A DNA stretch of 64,000 nucleotides, taken from NCBI GenBank assembly GCA_017427885.1, contig JAFRRW010000011.1, forward strand, positions 62,001-126,000, read 5' to 3'. The stretch comes from Bacteroidales bacterium (GTDB taxonomy: Bacteria; Bacteroidota; Bacteroidia; Bacteroidales; UBA932). Below, in pieces: positions 34,588-43,003 of this stretch. Position numbers and translations under genes: made by a program. Position 1 is the stretch's first letter; the number at the start of each line of letters is the position of its first letter. The notes beneath the pieces are model-generated. The model did not search any database. It was given only the letters and a program-made list of their open reading frames with translations, and was not told where the DNA came from.

Positions 34588-36591
34588 TCATCCTTTACGG
34601 GAAAGGACGATGGCGCAACGGGCGGGAAGGTATAGATACAGGGTGTGGCCGAACGCCTGGTTGCCGTTGGGGCACTTTCCATCCACGGCCACGTGGGTTT
34701 CCCTCTTCCTTATCCTGGAAAAACCGTTGAATTCCTTTTCGTCGGAGTCGAGAATGACGGAATAATCGCCGCGGGGAGCGGAAAAACCGTAGTCGGAGAA
34801 TGACGAGGAAGGATTGAAGTTGAACGCGAAAAGCGTATCTCCCCTCAGGAAAACGAGGATCTGCTTCTCCTCGTCCGCCGTCAGGAGGACGGGAGGAGAC
34901 TGGAGTATCTTCCTCTCCTTCGCCAAATGCACCATGGCCTCGTCGAAGTTCCTCAGATAGCTGTATCTGAGATAATCCGGCTCAGAGAGGGACCACTGCC
35001 TCCTGGCGTGGGCGAAGGACCAGCCGTTTCCTTCCCTGGGGAAATCGATCCATTCCGGATGGCCGAACTCGTTGCCCATGAAATTGAGGTAGCCCCCACC
35101 GCTGGTGGCCAGGGTGACCAGGCGGATCATCTTGTGGAGGGCTATTCCCCTGTCAACTATGGGATTGGAAGACTCCGTGTTCATCGAGAAATACATCTCC
35201 TTATCCATCAATCTGAATATCAGCGTCTTATCACCCACCAGGGCTTGATCGTGGCATTCCGCGTAACTGACGGTCTTTTCGTCAGCCCTCTTGTTGGTCA
35301 GCTCATACCATATCTCCCCCACGCTCCACTGCTCGTCGCTTTTTTCCTTTATCCATTTTATCCAGTGGTCGGCGATTCCCATCGCCATCCTGAAGCCGAA
35401 ACCGATCCCACGGGCGGAGAACGGGGCTGCCAGGCCGGGCATGCCGCTCACGTCTTCGGCTATCGTTATGGCTCCCGGATGGATTTCCCTTATCAGCATG
35501 TTTGCGAGGGCGAGGTAGGTCACGGCCTCTTCGTCCACCCCGGAGTTGAAATAGTTCTCATATCCGACGAAATCCTTTCCTAGGCCGTGGTCCCAGTAGA
35601 GCATGCTGGTCACCCCGTCGAAACGGAAGCCGTCAAGGTTGTATTCTTCCATCCAGAACTTGCAGTTGGACAGGAGGAAATACCTCGTCTCGTCCTTGCC
35701 GTAGTCGAAGCAGCGGGAACCCCAGGCAGGGTGCCTGCCAGCGTCGCCCTTATGGAAATACAGGTCCTCGCGGCCGTCGAAGAGGCTGAGCCCCTCGGCC
35801 TCGTTGTCCACCGCGTGGGAATGAACTATGTCCATGACCACAGCAATGTGAAGCCTGTGCGCTTCGTCCACCAGGGCCTTGAACTCCTCAGGGGTACCGA
35901 AGCGGGAACTCAGGGCGAAGAAATTGGACACCTGGTAGCCGAAGGAACCGTAGTAGGGATGTTCCTGGAGGGCCATTATCTGTATCACGTCATATCCCAG
36001 GCGGGCTATCCTGGGAAGGACATCTAGGCGGAATTCGTCGAAAGTGGATACCTTCTCCTCTTCGGAACTCATTCCGATGTGGCACTCGTAGATGAGGGGA
36101 TTGGGGCGCCGTCCGGCACGGGGATATTTCCACTTATATGGCTGTTCCGGCTCCCATACCTGGGCCGAGAAAATCTTCGTGTCGGGGTCCTGTACGGCGC
36201 GTCTGACATAGGCGGGAAGCCTTTCCCCCGCCCCTCCTGGCCATTCGATGAAGAGTTTATAGAGTTCCCCGTGGGATAGGGAGAAGTCCGGGAGACGAAT
36301 CTCCCAGTTTCCTCCGCCTATCGCCTTCAACTCATAGGCGGGAGTCCGTTTCCAGTTGTTGAACTCCCCTATCAGATGGATCCTCGTGGCATTGGGCGCC
36401 CATTCGCGGAAAACCCACGAGCCGTCTTTTTCACGGTGCAGCCCGTAATACAGGTGATTGTTGATCCCCTTGTCAAGGGACCCGTCCACGGCCATCTTCT
36501 CCTTGGCGGCAAGGATTCTCCTGTGCCTGGCTTCCAGGGCGTCCCTGAAAGGGGCGAGCCAGGGATCGGTGTCATATATCTTCCTGCTCAT
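34588..36591 (-). CDS. glgB: 1,4-alpha-glucan branching enzyme
   Basis: A 667-residue GH13 enzyme that makes alpha-1,6 branches in glycogen. A CBM48-like N-terminal domain (VFREWAPNATRIHLIGEFNNW) precedes the barrel. Catalytic residues: D325 in GFRFDGVTSM and E379 in TIAEDVSG; VMDIVHSHAVDN is region I. The eukaryote-like form matches the GT3-like synthase of the same cluster. Its ATG overlaps the xseB stop by 4 bases, so it is translationally coupled to the exonuclease genes. Confidence 0.95.
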   Translation of the reverse strand: MSRKIYDTDPWLAPFRDALEARHRRILAAKEKMAVDGSLDKGINNHLYYGLHREKDGSWVFREWAPNATRIHLIGEFNNWKRTPAYELKAIGGGNWEIRLPDFSLSHGELYKLFIEWPGGAGERLPAYVRRAVQDPDTKIFSAQVWEPEQPYKWKYPRAGRRPNPLIYECHIGMSSEEEKVSTFDEFRLDVLPRIARLGYDVIQIMALQEHPYYGSFGYQVSNFFALSSRFGTPEEFKALVDEAHRLHIAVVMDIVHSHAVDNEAEGLSLFDGREDLYFHKGDAGRHPAWGSRCFDYGKDETRYFLLSNCKFWMEEYNLDGFRFDGVTSMLYWDHGLGKDFVGYENYFNSGVDEEAVTYLALANMLIREIHPGAITIAEDVSGMPGLAAPFSARGIGFGFRMAMGIADHWIKWIKEKSDEQWSVGEIWYELTNKRADEKTVSYAECHDQALVGDKTLIFRLMDKEMYFSMNTESSNPIVDRGIALHKMIRLVTLATSGGGYLNFMGNEFGHPEWIDFPREGNGWSFAHARRQWSLSEPDYLRYSYLRNFDEAMVHLAKERKILQSPPVLLTADEEKQILVFLRGDTLFAFNFNPSSSFSDYGFSAPRGDYSVILDSDEKEFNGFSRIRKRETHVAVDGKCPNGNQAFGHTLYLYLPARCAIVLSRKG

Positions 36592-36770
36592 TCCTCTTCT
36601 TCTTCAATAGTTTCCCTAACGGTCCTGAGATATTCCCGGCAGGCGGCCGCAAGCTCCTGCGAACGTTTCACAAGGGCCCCGATGTCGTCGAGACTGGTCT
36701 TGGGATCTTCCACCTTGGCCGCGATTTGCTCAAGTTCCGCCATCGCCTTGGCGTAATCGAATTTTTCCAT
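36588..36770 (-). CDS. xseB: exodeoxyribonuclease VII small subunit
   Basis: A 60-residue helical protein (YAKAMAELEQIAAKVEDP, then a second helix with an acidic tail) matching XseB, several copies of which bind the tail of XseA. The start at 36770 (MEKFDY) fits family length; ATG codons at 36776 and 36779 would add 2-3 residues. It lies 13 bases after xseA and overlaps glgB by 4. Confidence 0.85.
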   Translation of the reverse strand: MEKFDYAKAMAELEQIAAKVEDPKTSLDDIGALVKRSQELAAACREYLRTVRETIEEEEE

Positions 36771-36783
36771 AATCATCATTTTT

Positions 36784-37992
36784 TCAATCTTCCGTCCCCC
36801 CGTCGAGGCGCACGTTGTCCACGGTTGCGTCGATGCGGCCATCGAGGAAAAGGAGGCCCACCTTGTCGCCGGGAACCGTCCCCGAAGCGGACGTCATCCT
36901 CACGCCACGGGAGTCCACGGCAAGCGAGAAACCCCTTTTAAGGACATTCCTGGGATCGGTTGCGGAAATCCTTGTCTCCAACAGTTGCAGGGCCGCCCCG
37001 GCGGCGTCGAGACGGGCCGAGGCTAGCGTCTTCGTCCTCATCAGCACAGTGTCCAGGGAGGATTCCAACGAATGGATCCGGGCCGTGAACGCCCTGGAAA
37101 GCCTGGTCCTGAAGGAAACGATCTTCACATCCTCCCCTGCCGTGGCGTCGATGAACAGGTCGGCAAGGGCCGTGGGGGTTTTGACGAAGGTGTTCGCCAC
37201 CATGTCGGCGACGTGGTAGTCCCGGTCGTGGCCTATGGCCGTGAACACGGGGAAAGGACATTTCGCTATTGCTTCGCAAAGGACATAGTCGTCGAAGCAG
37301 GCGAGGTCCAGTTCGGAGCCGCCGCCGCGCATCATAAGCACGGCGTCGAACGTCTTCCCGCATCCGGCCACCGCCTCAAGGGCGTCGGCGACCGACCGCG
37401 GGGCTTCCCTGCCCTGCATCACCGCCTCGAAAAGTTCAGTCCTGTATTTGAAACCGTATTCGTTGTCGTGGAGGTGATGGAGGAAATCCCCCAGACCGGC
37501 CGCCCCCTTTGCCGACACTATTGCCAGCGAATAAGGCAGGTCCGGAAGGGCGAGCTCCTTCTGCATGTCCATCAGGCCCTTTTCCTCAAGAGCCCTTATG
37601 GTCTCCTGCCGGGCCTTCTCCTTCCCCCCGAGGGTGAACTCCGGGTTTATCTCATCTATGGTCAGTGTGAATCCCCAGGTCTCGCTGTAGGACACCTCAA
37701 CCCTTACGAGGACCTCTATACCCACCGAAAGGGGCGAACCGGTGACCGACTCGAAAAAAGAGGACAGCATCGGCCAGCGGCCTTTCCAGACGACAGCCCT
37801 CGCCTTCGCGACCACCTGCCCCCCTTCATTCTGAGAGAGTTCGAGGTAGCAATGCCCCGAGGAATTGACGTTCAGCGAGGCGATCTCCGCCCTTACCCAA
37901 ACCTTTTCGGGAAAGGCCTCCTCGATGGAAGACCTGACCTGAAGCTGAAGGGTCAGGAGATCCACAAAACCGTTGTCCGAAATATCCGCCAT
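36784..37992 (-). CDS. xseA: exodeoxyribonuclease VII large subunit
   Basis: A 402-residue nuclease that degrades single-stranded DNA from both ends with XseB. The N-terminal OB fold (VWVRAEIASLNVNSSGHCYLE) and catalytic segment (GGGSELDLACFDDYVL, FTAIGHDRDYHVADMVAN, KTPTALADLF) are clear. The start at 37992 (MADISDNG) is preferred because the -7 element at 38013-38020 lies just upstream. First gene of the run into xseB and glgB. Confidence 0.94.
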   Translation of the reverse strand: MADISDNGFVDLLTLQLQVRSSIEEAFPEKVWVRAEIASLNVNSSGHCYLELSQNEGGQVVAKARAVVWKGRWPMLSSFFESVTGSPLSVGIEVLVRVEVSYSETWGFTLTIDEINPEFTLGGKEKARQETIRALEEKGLMDMQKELALPDLPYSLAIVSAKGAAGLGDFLHHLHDNEYGFKYRTELFEAVMQGREAPRSVADALEAVAGCGKTFDAVLMMRGGGSELDLACFDDYVLCEAIAKCPFPVFTAIGHDRDYHVADMVANTFVKTPTALADLFIDATAGEDVKIVSFRTRLSRAFTARIHSLESSLDTVLMRTKTLASARLDAAGAALQLLETRISATDPRNVLKRGFSLAVDSRGVRMTSASGTVPGDKVGLLFLDGRIDATVDNVRLDGGTED

Positions 37993-38012
37993 AAGAGTAA
38001 AATCCTCTTTGA

Positions 38013-38020
38013 CAAATATA
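38013..38020 (-). promoter_or_regulatory. -7 element for xseA
   Basis: Reads TATATTTG on the minus strand, 20 bases before the chosen xseA start; divergent from the engB promoter 11 bases away. Confidence 0.6.
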
Positions 38021-38031
38021 ACGAATTTTAT

Positions 38032-38039
38032 TATCTTTG
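38032..38039 (+). promoter_or_regulatory. -7 element for engB
   Basis: TATCTTTG, 19 bases before the engB ATG at 38059; it decides between that start and the long open frame upstream. Confidence 0.6.
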
Positions 38040-38058
38040 TGATGCATTTGTCCACGAT

Positions 38059-38661
38059 ATGAAAATCAAGAAGGCCCGGTTCTCAGGCAGCAGTACGAGA
38101 ACTACAGGAAAGACAGGCAGGAAACTGCCCGAATTCGCCTTCATCGGACGTTCCAACGTGGGCAAATCCTCCCTCATAAACATGCTCTGCGGGAATTCCA
38201 CCCTTGCCAAGACCTCCGGCACACCCGGGAAAACCCGCCTCGTGAACCACTTCCTCATCAACGACAGTTGGTACCTCGTGGACCTTCCCGGATACGGCTA
38301 CGCCCAGGCCTCCGGCAAGACCAGGGCCGAGATCGGCCGCATCATCGACGACTACATCGACAACTCCGAGGACCTGGTCCTCCTTTTCGTGCTTGTCGAT
38401 TCCCGCCACGACATCGGGAAGATCGACACCGGTTTTCTCGCCGGACTCGGAGAGAAGGGCATCCCCTGCGCCATAATCTTCACCAAGGCCGACAAACTGG
38501 GACCGATGGCCCTGGAGGCCCAGATCGAAAGGGACAAGGAAATCCTGTCCGAGCAGTGGGAGGAGTTCCCTCCGATGTTCAAGAGTTCGGCGAAGACGGG
38601 CCTCGGGCGGGAAGAGATACTCGGATATATCGGAGAAGTGATAGAATCCTTGAAAATCTAA
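38059..38661 (+). CDS. engB: ribosome biogenesis GTPase EngB/YsxC
   Basis: A 200-residue GTPase needed for large-subunit assembly. G1 is GRSNVGKSS (30-38), G2 is in GTPGKT, G3 DLPGYGYAQ, G4 TKADKL, G5 SSAKTG. The frame is open for about a kilobase upstream, but that part is antisense to xseA; the ATG at 38059 gives the normal family length and follows a promoter element. Ends 19 bases before prs. Confidence 0.95.
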   Translation: MKIKKARFSGSSTRTTGKTGRKLPEFAFIGRSNVGKSSLINMLCGNSTLAKTSGTPGKTRLVNHFLINDSWYLVDLPGYGYAQASGKTRAEIGRIIDDYIDNSEDLVLLFVLVDSRHDIGKIDTGFLAGLGEKGIPCAIIFTKADKLGPMALEAQIERDKEILSEQWEEFPPMFKSSAKTGLGREEILGYIGEVIESLKI

Positions 38662-38680
38662 TGCTTATATATTCAATACT

Positions 38681-39661
38681 ATGAAATCAGACAACAGCAG
38701 AATGGAAATCTTCGCCTGCAGGGCCTCGAAGTACTTTGCGGAAAAGGTAGTCGACCACCTGAAGGAAATCAGGCAGGAAGGGGAACCCGAGATCGAGCTC
38801 GGCAAGATGGACGTCACGATGTTCAGTGACGGTGAGTTCCAGCCCGCCTACATTGACAGCGTACGCGGAGCGACTGTGTTCATCATCCAGTCCACCTTCC
38901 CCACGGCTGACAACCTTATGGAGCTTCTCCTTTCCATAGATGCTGCGAAGAGGGCCTCCGCCGGCCAGGTCATCGCCGTGATGCCCTATTTCGGATGGGC
39001 CAGGCAGGACCGCAAGGACAGGCCGAGGGTGTCCATCGGAGCCAAGCTGGTGGCCAACCTGCTGCAGGCCGCCGGAGTGGACAGGGTGATGACCAGCGAT
39101 CTCCACGCCGACCAGATCCAGGGATTCTTCGACATTCCGGTCGACCACGTCTATGCCAGCAAGGTCTTCATTCCGTTCCTGCGCGACCTCAAGATACCCA
39201 ACCTCGCCATAGCCGCTCCCGACATGGGAGGAGCCAAGAGGGCCAACACCTATGCAAAGGCCCTAGCCCGCCCCGTCATAATCTGCCACAAATCCCGTGA
39301 AAGAGCCAATATGATAGCCTCGATGACGGCGATAGGCGACGTCGAGGGCAAGAACGTCGTCATCGTGGACGATATGATCGACACCGCCGGAACCCTCTGC
39401 AAGGCCGCCACCCTGCTTATGGAAAGGGGCGCCCTGAGCGTGCGGGCCTGCGCCACCCACGCCGTCCTGTCCGGAAAGGCCTATGACAACATCAACGCCT
39501 CCCCCCTCACCGCAGTTTACGTCACCGACACCATCCCCCTCACCGACGATCCTTCGGTGGACAAGAGCAAGATACGCGTCGTGAGCATGTCTGAACTGTT
39601 CGCGAGGATAATTAAGAAAGTTTATTCCTTCGAACCCATCAGTTCGGAATTCATCTATTGA
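38681..39661 (+). CDS. prs: ribose-phosphate pyrophosphokinase
   Basis: A 326-residue enzyme making PRPP from ribose 5-phosphate and ATP for purine, pyrimidine, His and Trp synthesis; Apt elsewhere in the window uses PRPP. TSDLHADQIQGFFDIPVDH, the flexible-loop lysine in CHKSRERAN and the PRPP loop VVIVDDMIDTAGT are diagnostic. The frame starts at MKSDNSRMEIF, a few residues longer than usual. Confidence 0.94.
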   Translation: MKSDNSRMEIFACRASKYFAEKVVDHLKEIRQEGEPEIELGKMDVTMFSDGEFQPAYIDSVRGATVFIIQSTFPTADNLMELLLSIDAAKRASAGQVIAVMPYFGWARQDRKDRPRVSIGAKLVANLLQAAGVDRVMTSDLHADQIQGFFDIPVDHVYASKVFIPFLRDLKIPNLAIAAPDMGGAKRANTYAKALARPVIICHKSRERANMIASMTAIGDVEGKNVVIVDDMIDTAGTLCKAATLLMERGALSVRACATHAVLSGKAYDNINASPLTAVYVTDTIPLTDDPSVDKSKIRVVSMSELFARIIKKVYSFEPISSEFIY

Positions 39662-39671
39662 TCCTTTTCCC

Positions 39672-39950
39672 GTGAAGACCTTCCTCGCCGCCATACTCCT
39701 GGTCGCCCTCTGCGTCGCCCTGATGTGCGTGGGCATCCTGTTCCGGAAGGACGGCAAGTTCCCCCAGACCGACGTGGGTTCCAACGAGGAGATGCGCAAG
39801 AGGGGCATACGCTGCATGAAGGACGACGAGGATGTGATAGGAAGGAAGAACCCCGCCCTGAAGAAGAACACCGGATGTTCGGGGGAATACTCCAGCGCCT
39901 GCGAGACCTGCGGTTTCTTCCGGTTTGAAAAAGACATATTGAAAAAGTAA
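39672..39950 (+). CDS. small membrane-anchored Cys-rich protein
   Basis: A 92-residue protein with a GTG start. One N-terminal membrane helix ([20 protein letters not shown]) is followed by a soluble tail with [17 protein letters not shown], a pattern I have seen in conserved Bacteroidales membrane proteins of unknown function. Four Cys in the tail ([21 protein letters not shown]) could bind a metal. It sits between prs and der with 10- and 5-base gaps, so it belongs to that run. Function unknown. Confidence 0.75.
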   Translation: MKTFLAAILLVALCVALMCVGILFRKDGKFPQTDVGSNEEMRKRGIRCMKDDEDVIGRKNPALKKNTGCSGEYSSACETCGFFRFEKDILKK

Positions 39951-39955
39951 CAGCA

Positions 39956-41263
39956 ATGAGCCTTGTAGCCATAGTGGGAAGGCCCAACGTGGGCAAATCC
40001 ACCCTTTTCAACAGACTTGTCGGGATGCGCCAGGCCATAGTCGACGAGACTGCGGGCGTGACCAGGGACCGCCATTACGGCAAATGCGAGTGGTGCGGAC
40101 GGGAATTCTCCGTCGTTGACACCGGTGGCTGGACCACCAACTCCGAAGACGTCTTCGAAAAGGCCATCCGCCGTCAGGTGTCCATAGCCATCGACGAGGC
40201 CGACCTCGTCCTATTCATGGTCGAAGCCGCCACCGGCGTTACCGACTACGACGCCGAAATAGCCGACCTGCTCCGCAGGAGCCGCAAGCCCGTGGTCCTC
40301 TGCGTCAACAAGGTGGACTCCGGCGCCAAGATGTTCGACGCCTACCAGTTCTATTCCCTCGGCCTTGGCGAAATCTGGGCCGTTTCGGCCGCCAACGGCA
40401 GCGGCACCGGCGACCTTCTGGACGAAATCGTACGCCTCCTGCCCGAGGAACAGGCTCCCGACGACTCCCACGAGGGGGTGCCCAGGATTGCCATCGTGGG
40501 CCGGCCCAACGTAGGCAAGTCGTCCCTCACAAACGCCCTCTTGGACGAGGACAGGAACATCGTCACCCCGGTTGCCGGCACCACAAGGGATTCCGTCTCG
40601 ACATACTACAACAAGTTCGGCCACGAATTCATGCTGGTGGACACCGCCGGAATCAGGAAGAAAGGGAAGGTCAGCGAGGACCTGGAATTCTACTCGGTGA
40701 TGCGCTCCATCCGGGCCATCGAGCATTCCGACGTCTGCATACTGATGATAGATTCCCGGACTGGAATGGAGTCCCAGGACATGAACATCTTCAACCTCAT
40801 CCAGCGCAACCGCAAGGGCTGCGTGCTGGTGGTGAACAAATGGGACCTTTTCGAAAAGGACAGCAACACGATGCGCGACTACAGGGCCGCCCTCACCGAA
40901 AGGCTCAAGCCGTTCAGCGACATCCCCATAATCTTCACCTCCGTCATCAACAAACAGAGGGTGATGGACGTCCTCGACGCCGCCGCACACGTGGCTGAGA
41001 ATTATGCAAGGAGGATTCCGACGGCCCGCCTCAACGACGCCCTGCTTCCGGAAATCGAGAATTATCCCCCTCCCGCCTGGAAGGGCAAATATGTGAAGAT
41101 AAAATATATCACACAGCTGCCCACGGCCTTCCCGGCCTTCGCCTTCTTCTGCAACCTGCCCCAGTACGTCAAGGATCCCTACAAGCGTTTCCTCGAGAAC
41201 AAGCTGCGCGAGCACTTCGACCTTACCGGCTGCCCCGTGCAAATCTATATGCGGTCGAAATAG
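39956..41263 (+). CDS. der: ribosome biogenesis GTPase Der (EngA)
   Basis: A 435-residue protein with two GTPase domains in tandem and a C-terminal KH-like domain, needed for 50S assembly. G1 motifs: GRPNVGKST (8-16) and GRPNVGKSS (182-190); G3 DTGGW and DTAGI; G4 NKVD and NKWD. Full length. It is followed by the 75-nt inverted repeat at 41271. Confidence 0.97.
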   Translation: MSLVAIVGRPNVGKSTLFNRLVGMRQAIVDETAGVTRDRHYGKCEWCGREFSVVDTGGWTTNSEDVFEKAIRRQVSIAIDEADLVLFMVEAATGVTDYDAEIADLLRRSRKPVVLCVNKVDSGAKMFDAYQFYSLGLGEIWAVSAANGSGTGDLLDEIVRLLPEEQAPDDSHEGVPRIAIVGRPNVGKSSLTNALLDEDRNIVTPVAGTTRDSVSTYYNKFGHEFMLVDTAGIRKKGKVSEDLEFYSVMRSIRAIEHSDVCILMIDSRTGMESQDMNIFNLIQRNRKGCVLVVNKWDLFEKDSNTMRDYRAALTERLKPFSDIPIIFTSVINKQRVMDVLDAAAHVAENYARRIPTARLNDALLPEIENYPPPAWKGKYVKIKYITQLPTAFPAFAFFCNLPQYVKDPYKRFLENKLREHFDLTGCPVQIYMRSK

Positions 41264-41270
41264 GTTTCCT

Positions 41271-41345
41271 GCCGGGAAGGCATAAACCTCCGGCGAGCCT
41301 CTTTCCTAAATATTTTCGGTGAGCCGGGGTTTATGCCTCCCCGGC
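41271..41345. repeat. 75-nt inverted repeat with constant loop, copy 1
   Basis: Arms at 41271-41294 and 41323-41345 pair almost perfectly (GCCGGGAAGGCATAAACC with GGTTTATGCCTCCCCGGC). The 28-base loop (41295-41322) agrees at 20 of 28 positions with the 28-base loop at 47562-47589, although the arms differ. It fills the gap between the convergent der gene and the lipoprotein gene and could end both transcripts. Confidence 0.75.
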
Positions 41346-41349
41346 GAGT

Positions 41350-43002
41350 CTATTCGTATTCTGCGAAGCGGAGAAGGGCTTCGATGGAATGGACAGCACA
41401 GTTGAACCAGTAGCTCCCGCTTTCACCGGGATAGAACAGGCCCATCATCGTTCCTATCTCACCTCCGCAGGACTGGCTGTTCACCACGGTGTTCATCAGG
41501 GCCCGGGCCTTCTGGTAGAAGAGTTCGTCCCCGGTCTTTTCATAATAACTCAGGGCCGCCTCTGAGTAGCAGTCGTTGGATGCATCGATCGTAATCTTGC
41601 AGGCATATTGCTCGTACACTCCCGGAGTCAGGCAGAAGAACATACCGTTATTGTTGCGGGGCAGTTTCCAGTGGATGAACTGGTCCTCGGCGAAATGGAG
41701 CAGGTCCCTGGCCAGGGCGGTTTCTTCCTTCGTAGGATTATCCTTCTGCATCAGGTAGCGGGCATAATATCCGGCCGTCATGTTGGTAAGGTTCTGGTAA
41801 GGGCGCTGGTCCACGCTCACGTCCTCATACTGGGCGGACATGTTGAATTCCTTCACGGCATTCTCCGTCATCCAGCTCTCGCACCTCCCGGCGAGGGAGT
41901 CGAACTCGGTGATTCCGTATTTGTTACGGAGCTTCTGTATCATCAGCAGGAGATCGCCGCTCAGGGCTCCCTGCTGGTTGACGCCCTCTCCGGTCGCGAT
42001 GTATATTTTCTTGGGGACGAAACCCTTGTCGTCGATCAGCCTGTCATAGGTGCGCATCATCTCCACGGCCTCGTTCAGGTACTTTTCGTCACCGGTGGCG
42101 TCGTACACGGCGAGGAAGCCCCTCATCGCATAGATCGGATCGAAGGTCATCGTCTGTTCCAGCATGTCGCCGAAGGATGAGCCGTAGTATGTCGGAGGGA
42201 TATGGGCGAGGACGGCGCCCTCGGGCGGGGCGCAGGCGATGAGCAGGTCCGCGGCCTTCCTGGCGTTCTCCAGGCATTCCTCCCTGTATGAAGGGATATA
42301 CCTGGACATCAGCGCCTCGGACTCGGCGACCGAGCCTATGTGCTTGCTCAGATATATCCTGTCGGTCCGGAAAGGCTCCCCTTCCTTCCAGTCTCGGACC
42401 ATCTGCACGAAATGGTGCCTGTGGTTGTACAGGAGGGCCATCAGGGCCGCGTCACGGTAACTGCGGCAGGCCTCGGGATACGGTCCCTCGAACGGATAGT
42501 CCCGGAAGAAATCCCAGGTGCCGACGGGAGCGATGTCCTTACCGGAAGGGTCCACGGCGGTGACCACCAGGCCGTAATATCCCACGGGCATCTTTCCCCA
42601 CACTTTCCCAAGGTCCGCTTTGGGAGACTCCGCCAGGAAGGAAACTGCCGGCTGGCCAGCGGACAAGAATTTCTGCAGCTGCCCGGCGGGAGAAGGCCTT
42701 TCTTCAAGGGCCGGGAGGTTGTATTCCCGCCACACCTGGTCCTCCATCCACCAGAGGTCGAAGCGGTATTTCGCCGCCCCCTCGGCCTCGGGGAAGTCGA
42801 AGGCAGGAGCGAAGGTGAACTTGTTGGCATAGACGTTCCAGAAGGGCTGGCCTCCGGGGACGCCCGGCCTCACCGGTTCGAGGTACTCTTTCGCTGCCTG
42901 TGCGTTCAGTTTCTTGAAATCAGGTCCGCAGTCCCTCTTGCAGGACTGGAAGAAAAGCGCTCCGACGGCAAGGGCCGCCAGAGCAAAGTTTCTGATAGTC
43001 AT
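41350..43002 (-). CDS. lipoprotein with (alpha/alpha)-barrel glycosidase-like fold, unknown
   Basis: A 550-residue lipoprotein; the ATG at 43002 gives a signal peptide with Cys21 (FFQSCKRD). Repeated helix pairs such as YNHRHHFVQMVRDW, YIPSYREECLENARKAADLL, DPIYAMRGFLAVYDATGDEKYLNEA and CYSEAALSYYEKTGDELFYQKA suggest a six-hairpin (alpha/alpha)6 barrel like that of many glycosidases and lyases. An N-terminal beta domain of about 150 residues comes first. No family or catalytic residue can be assigned. Lies downstream of the NtrY-like kinase gene, 1 base apart. Confidence 0.7.
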   Translation of the reverse strand: MTIRNFALAALAVGALFFQSCKRDCGPDFKKLNAQAAKEYLEPVRPGVPGGQPFWNVYANKFTFAPAFDFPEAEGAAKYRFDLWWMEDQVWREYNLPALEERPSPAGQLQKFLSAGQPAVSFLAESPKADLGKVWGKMPVGYYGLVVTAVDPSGKDIAPVGTWDFFRDYPFEGPYPEACRSYRDAALMALLYNHRHHFVQMVRDWKEGEPFRTDRIYLSKHIGSVAESEALMSRYIPSYREECLENARKAADLLIACAPPEGAVLAHIPPTYYGSSFGDMLEQTMTFDPIYAMRGFLAVYDATGDEKYLNEAVEMMRTYDRLIDDKGFVPKKIYIATGEGVNQQGALSGDLLLMIQKLRNKYGITEFDSLAGRCESWMTENAVKEFNMSAQYEDVSVDQRPYQNLTNMTAGYYARYLMQKDNPTKEETALARDLLHFAEDQFIHWKLPRNNNGMFFCLTPGVYEQYACKITIDASNDCYSEAALSYYEKTGDELFYQKARALMNTVVNSQSCGGEIGTMMGLFYPGESGSYWFNCAVHSIEALLRFAEYE

Positions 43003-43003
43003 T

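Noticed and set aside
37072..38058. Upstream extension of the engB frame
   Set aside because: This part is antisense to xseA, and engB homologues start at the ATG at 38059, which follows a promoter element.
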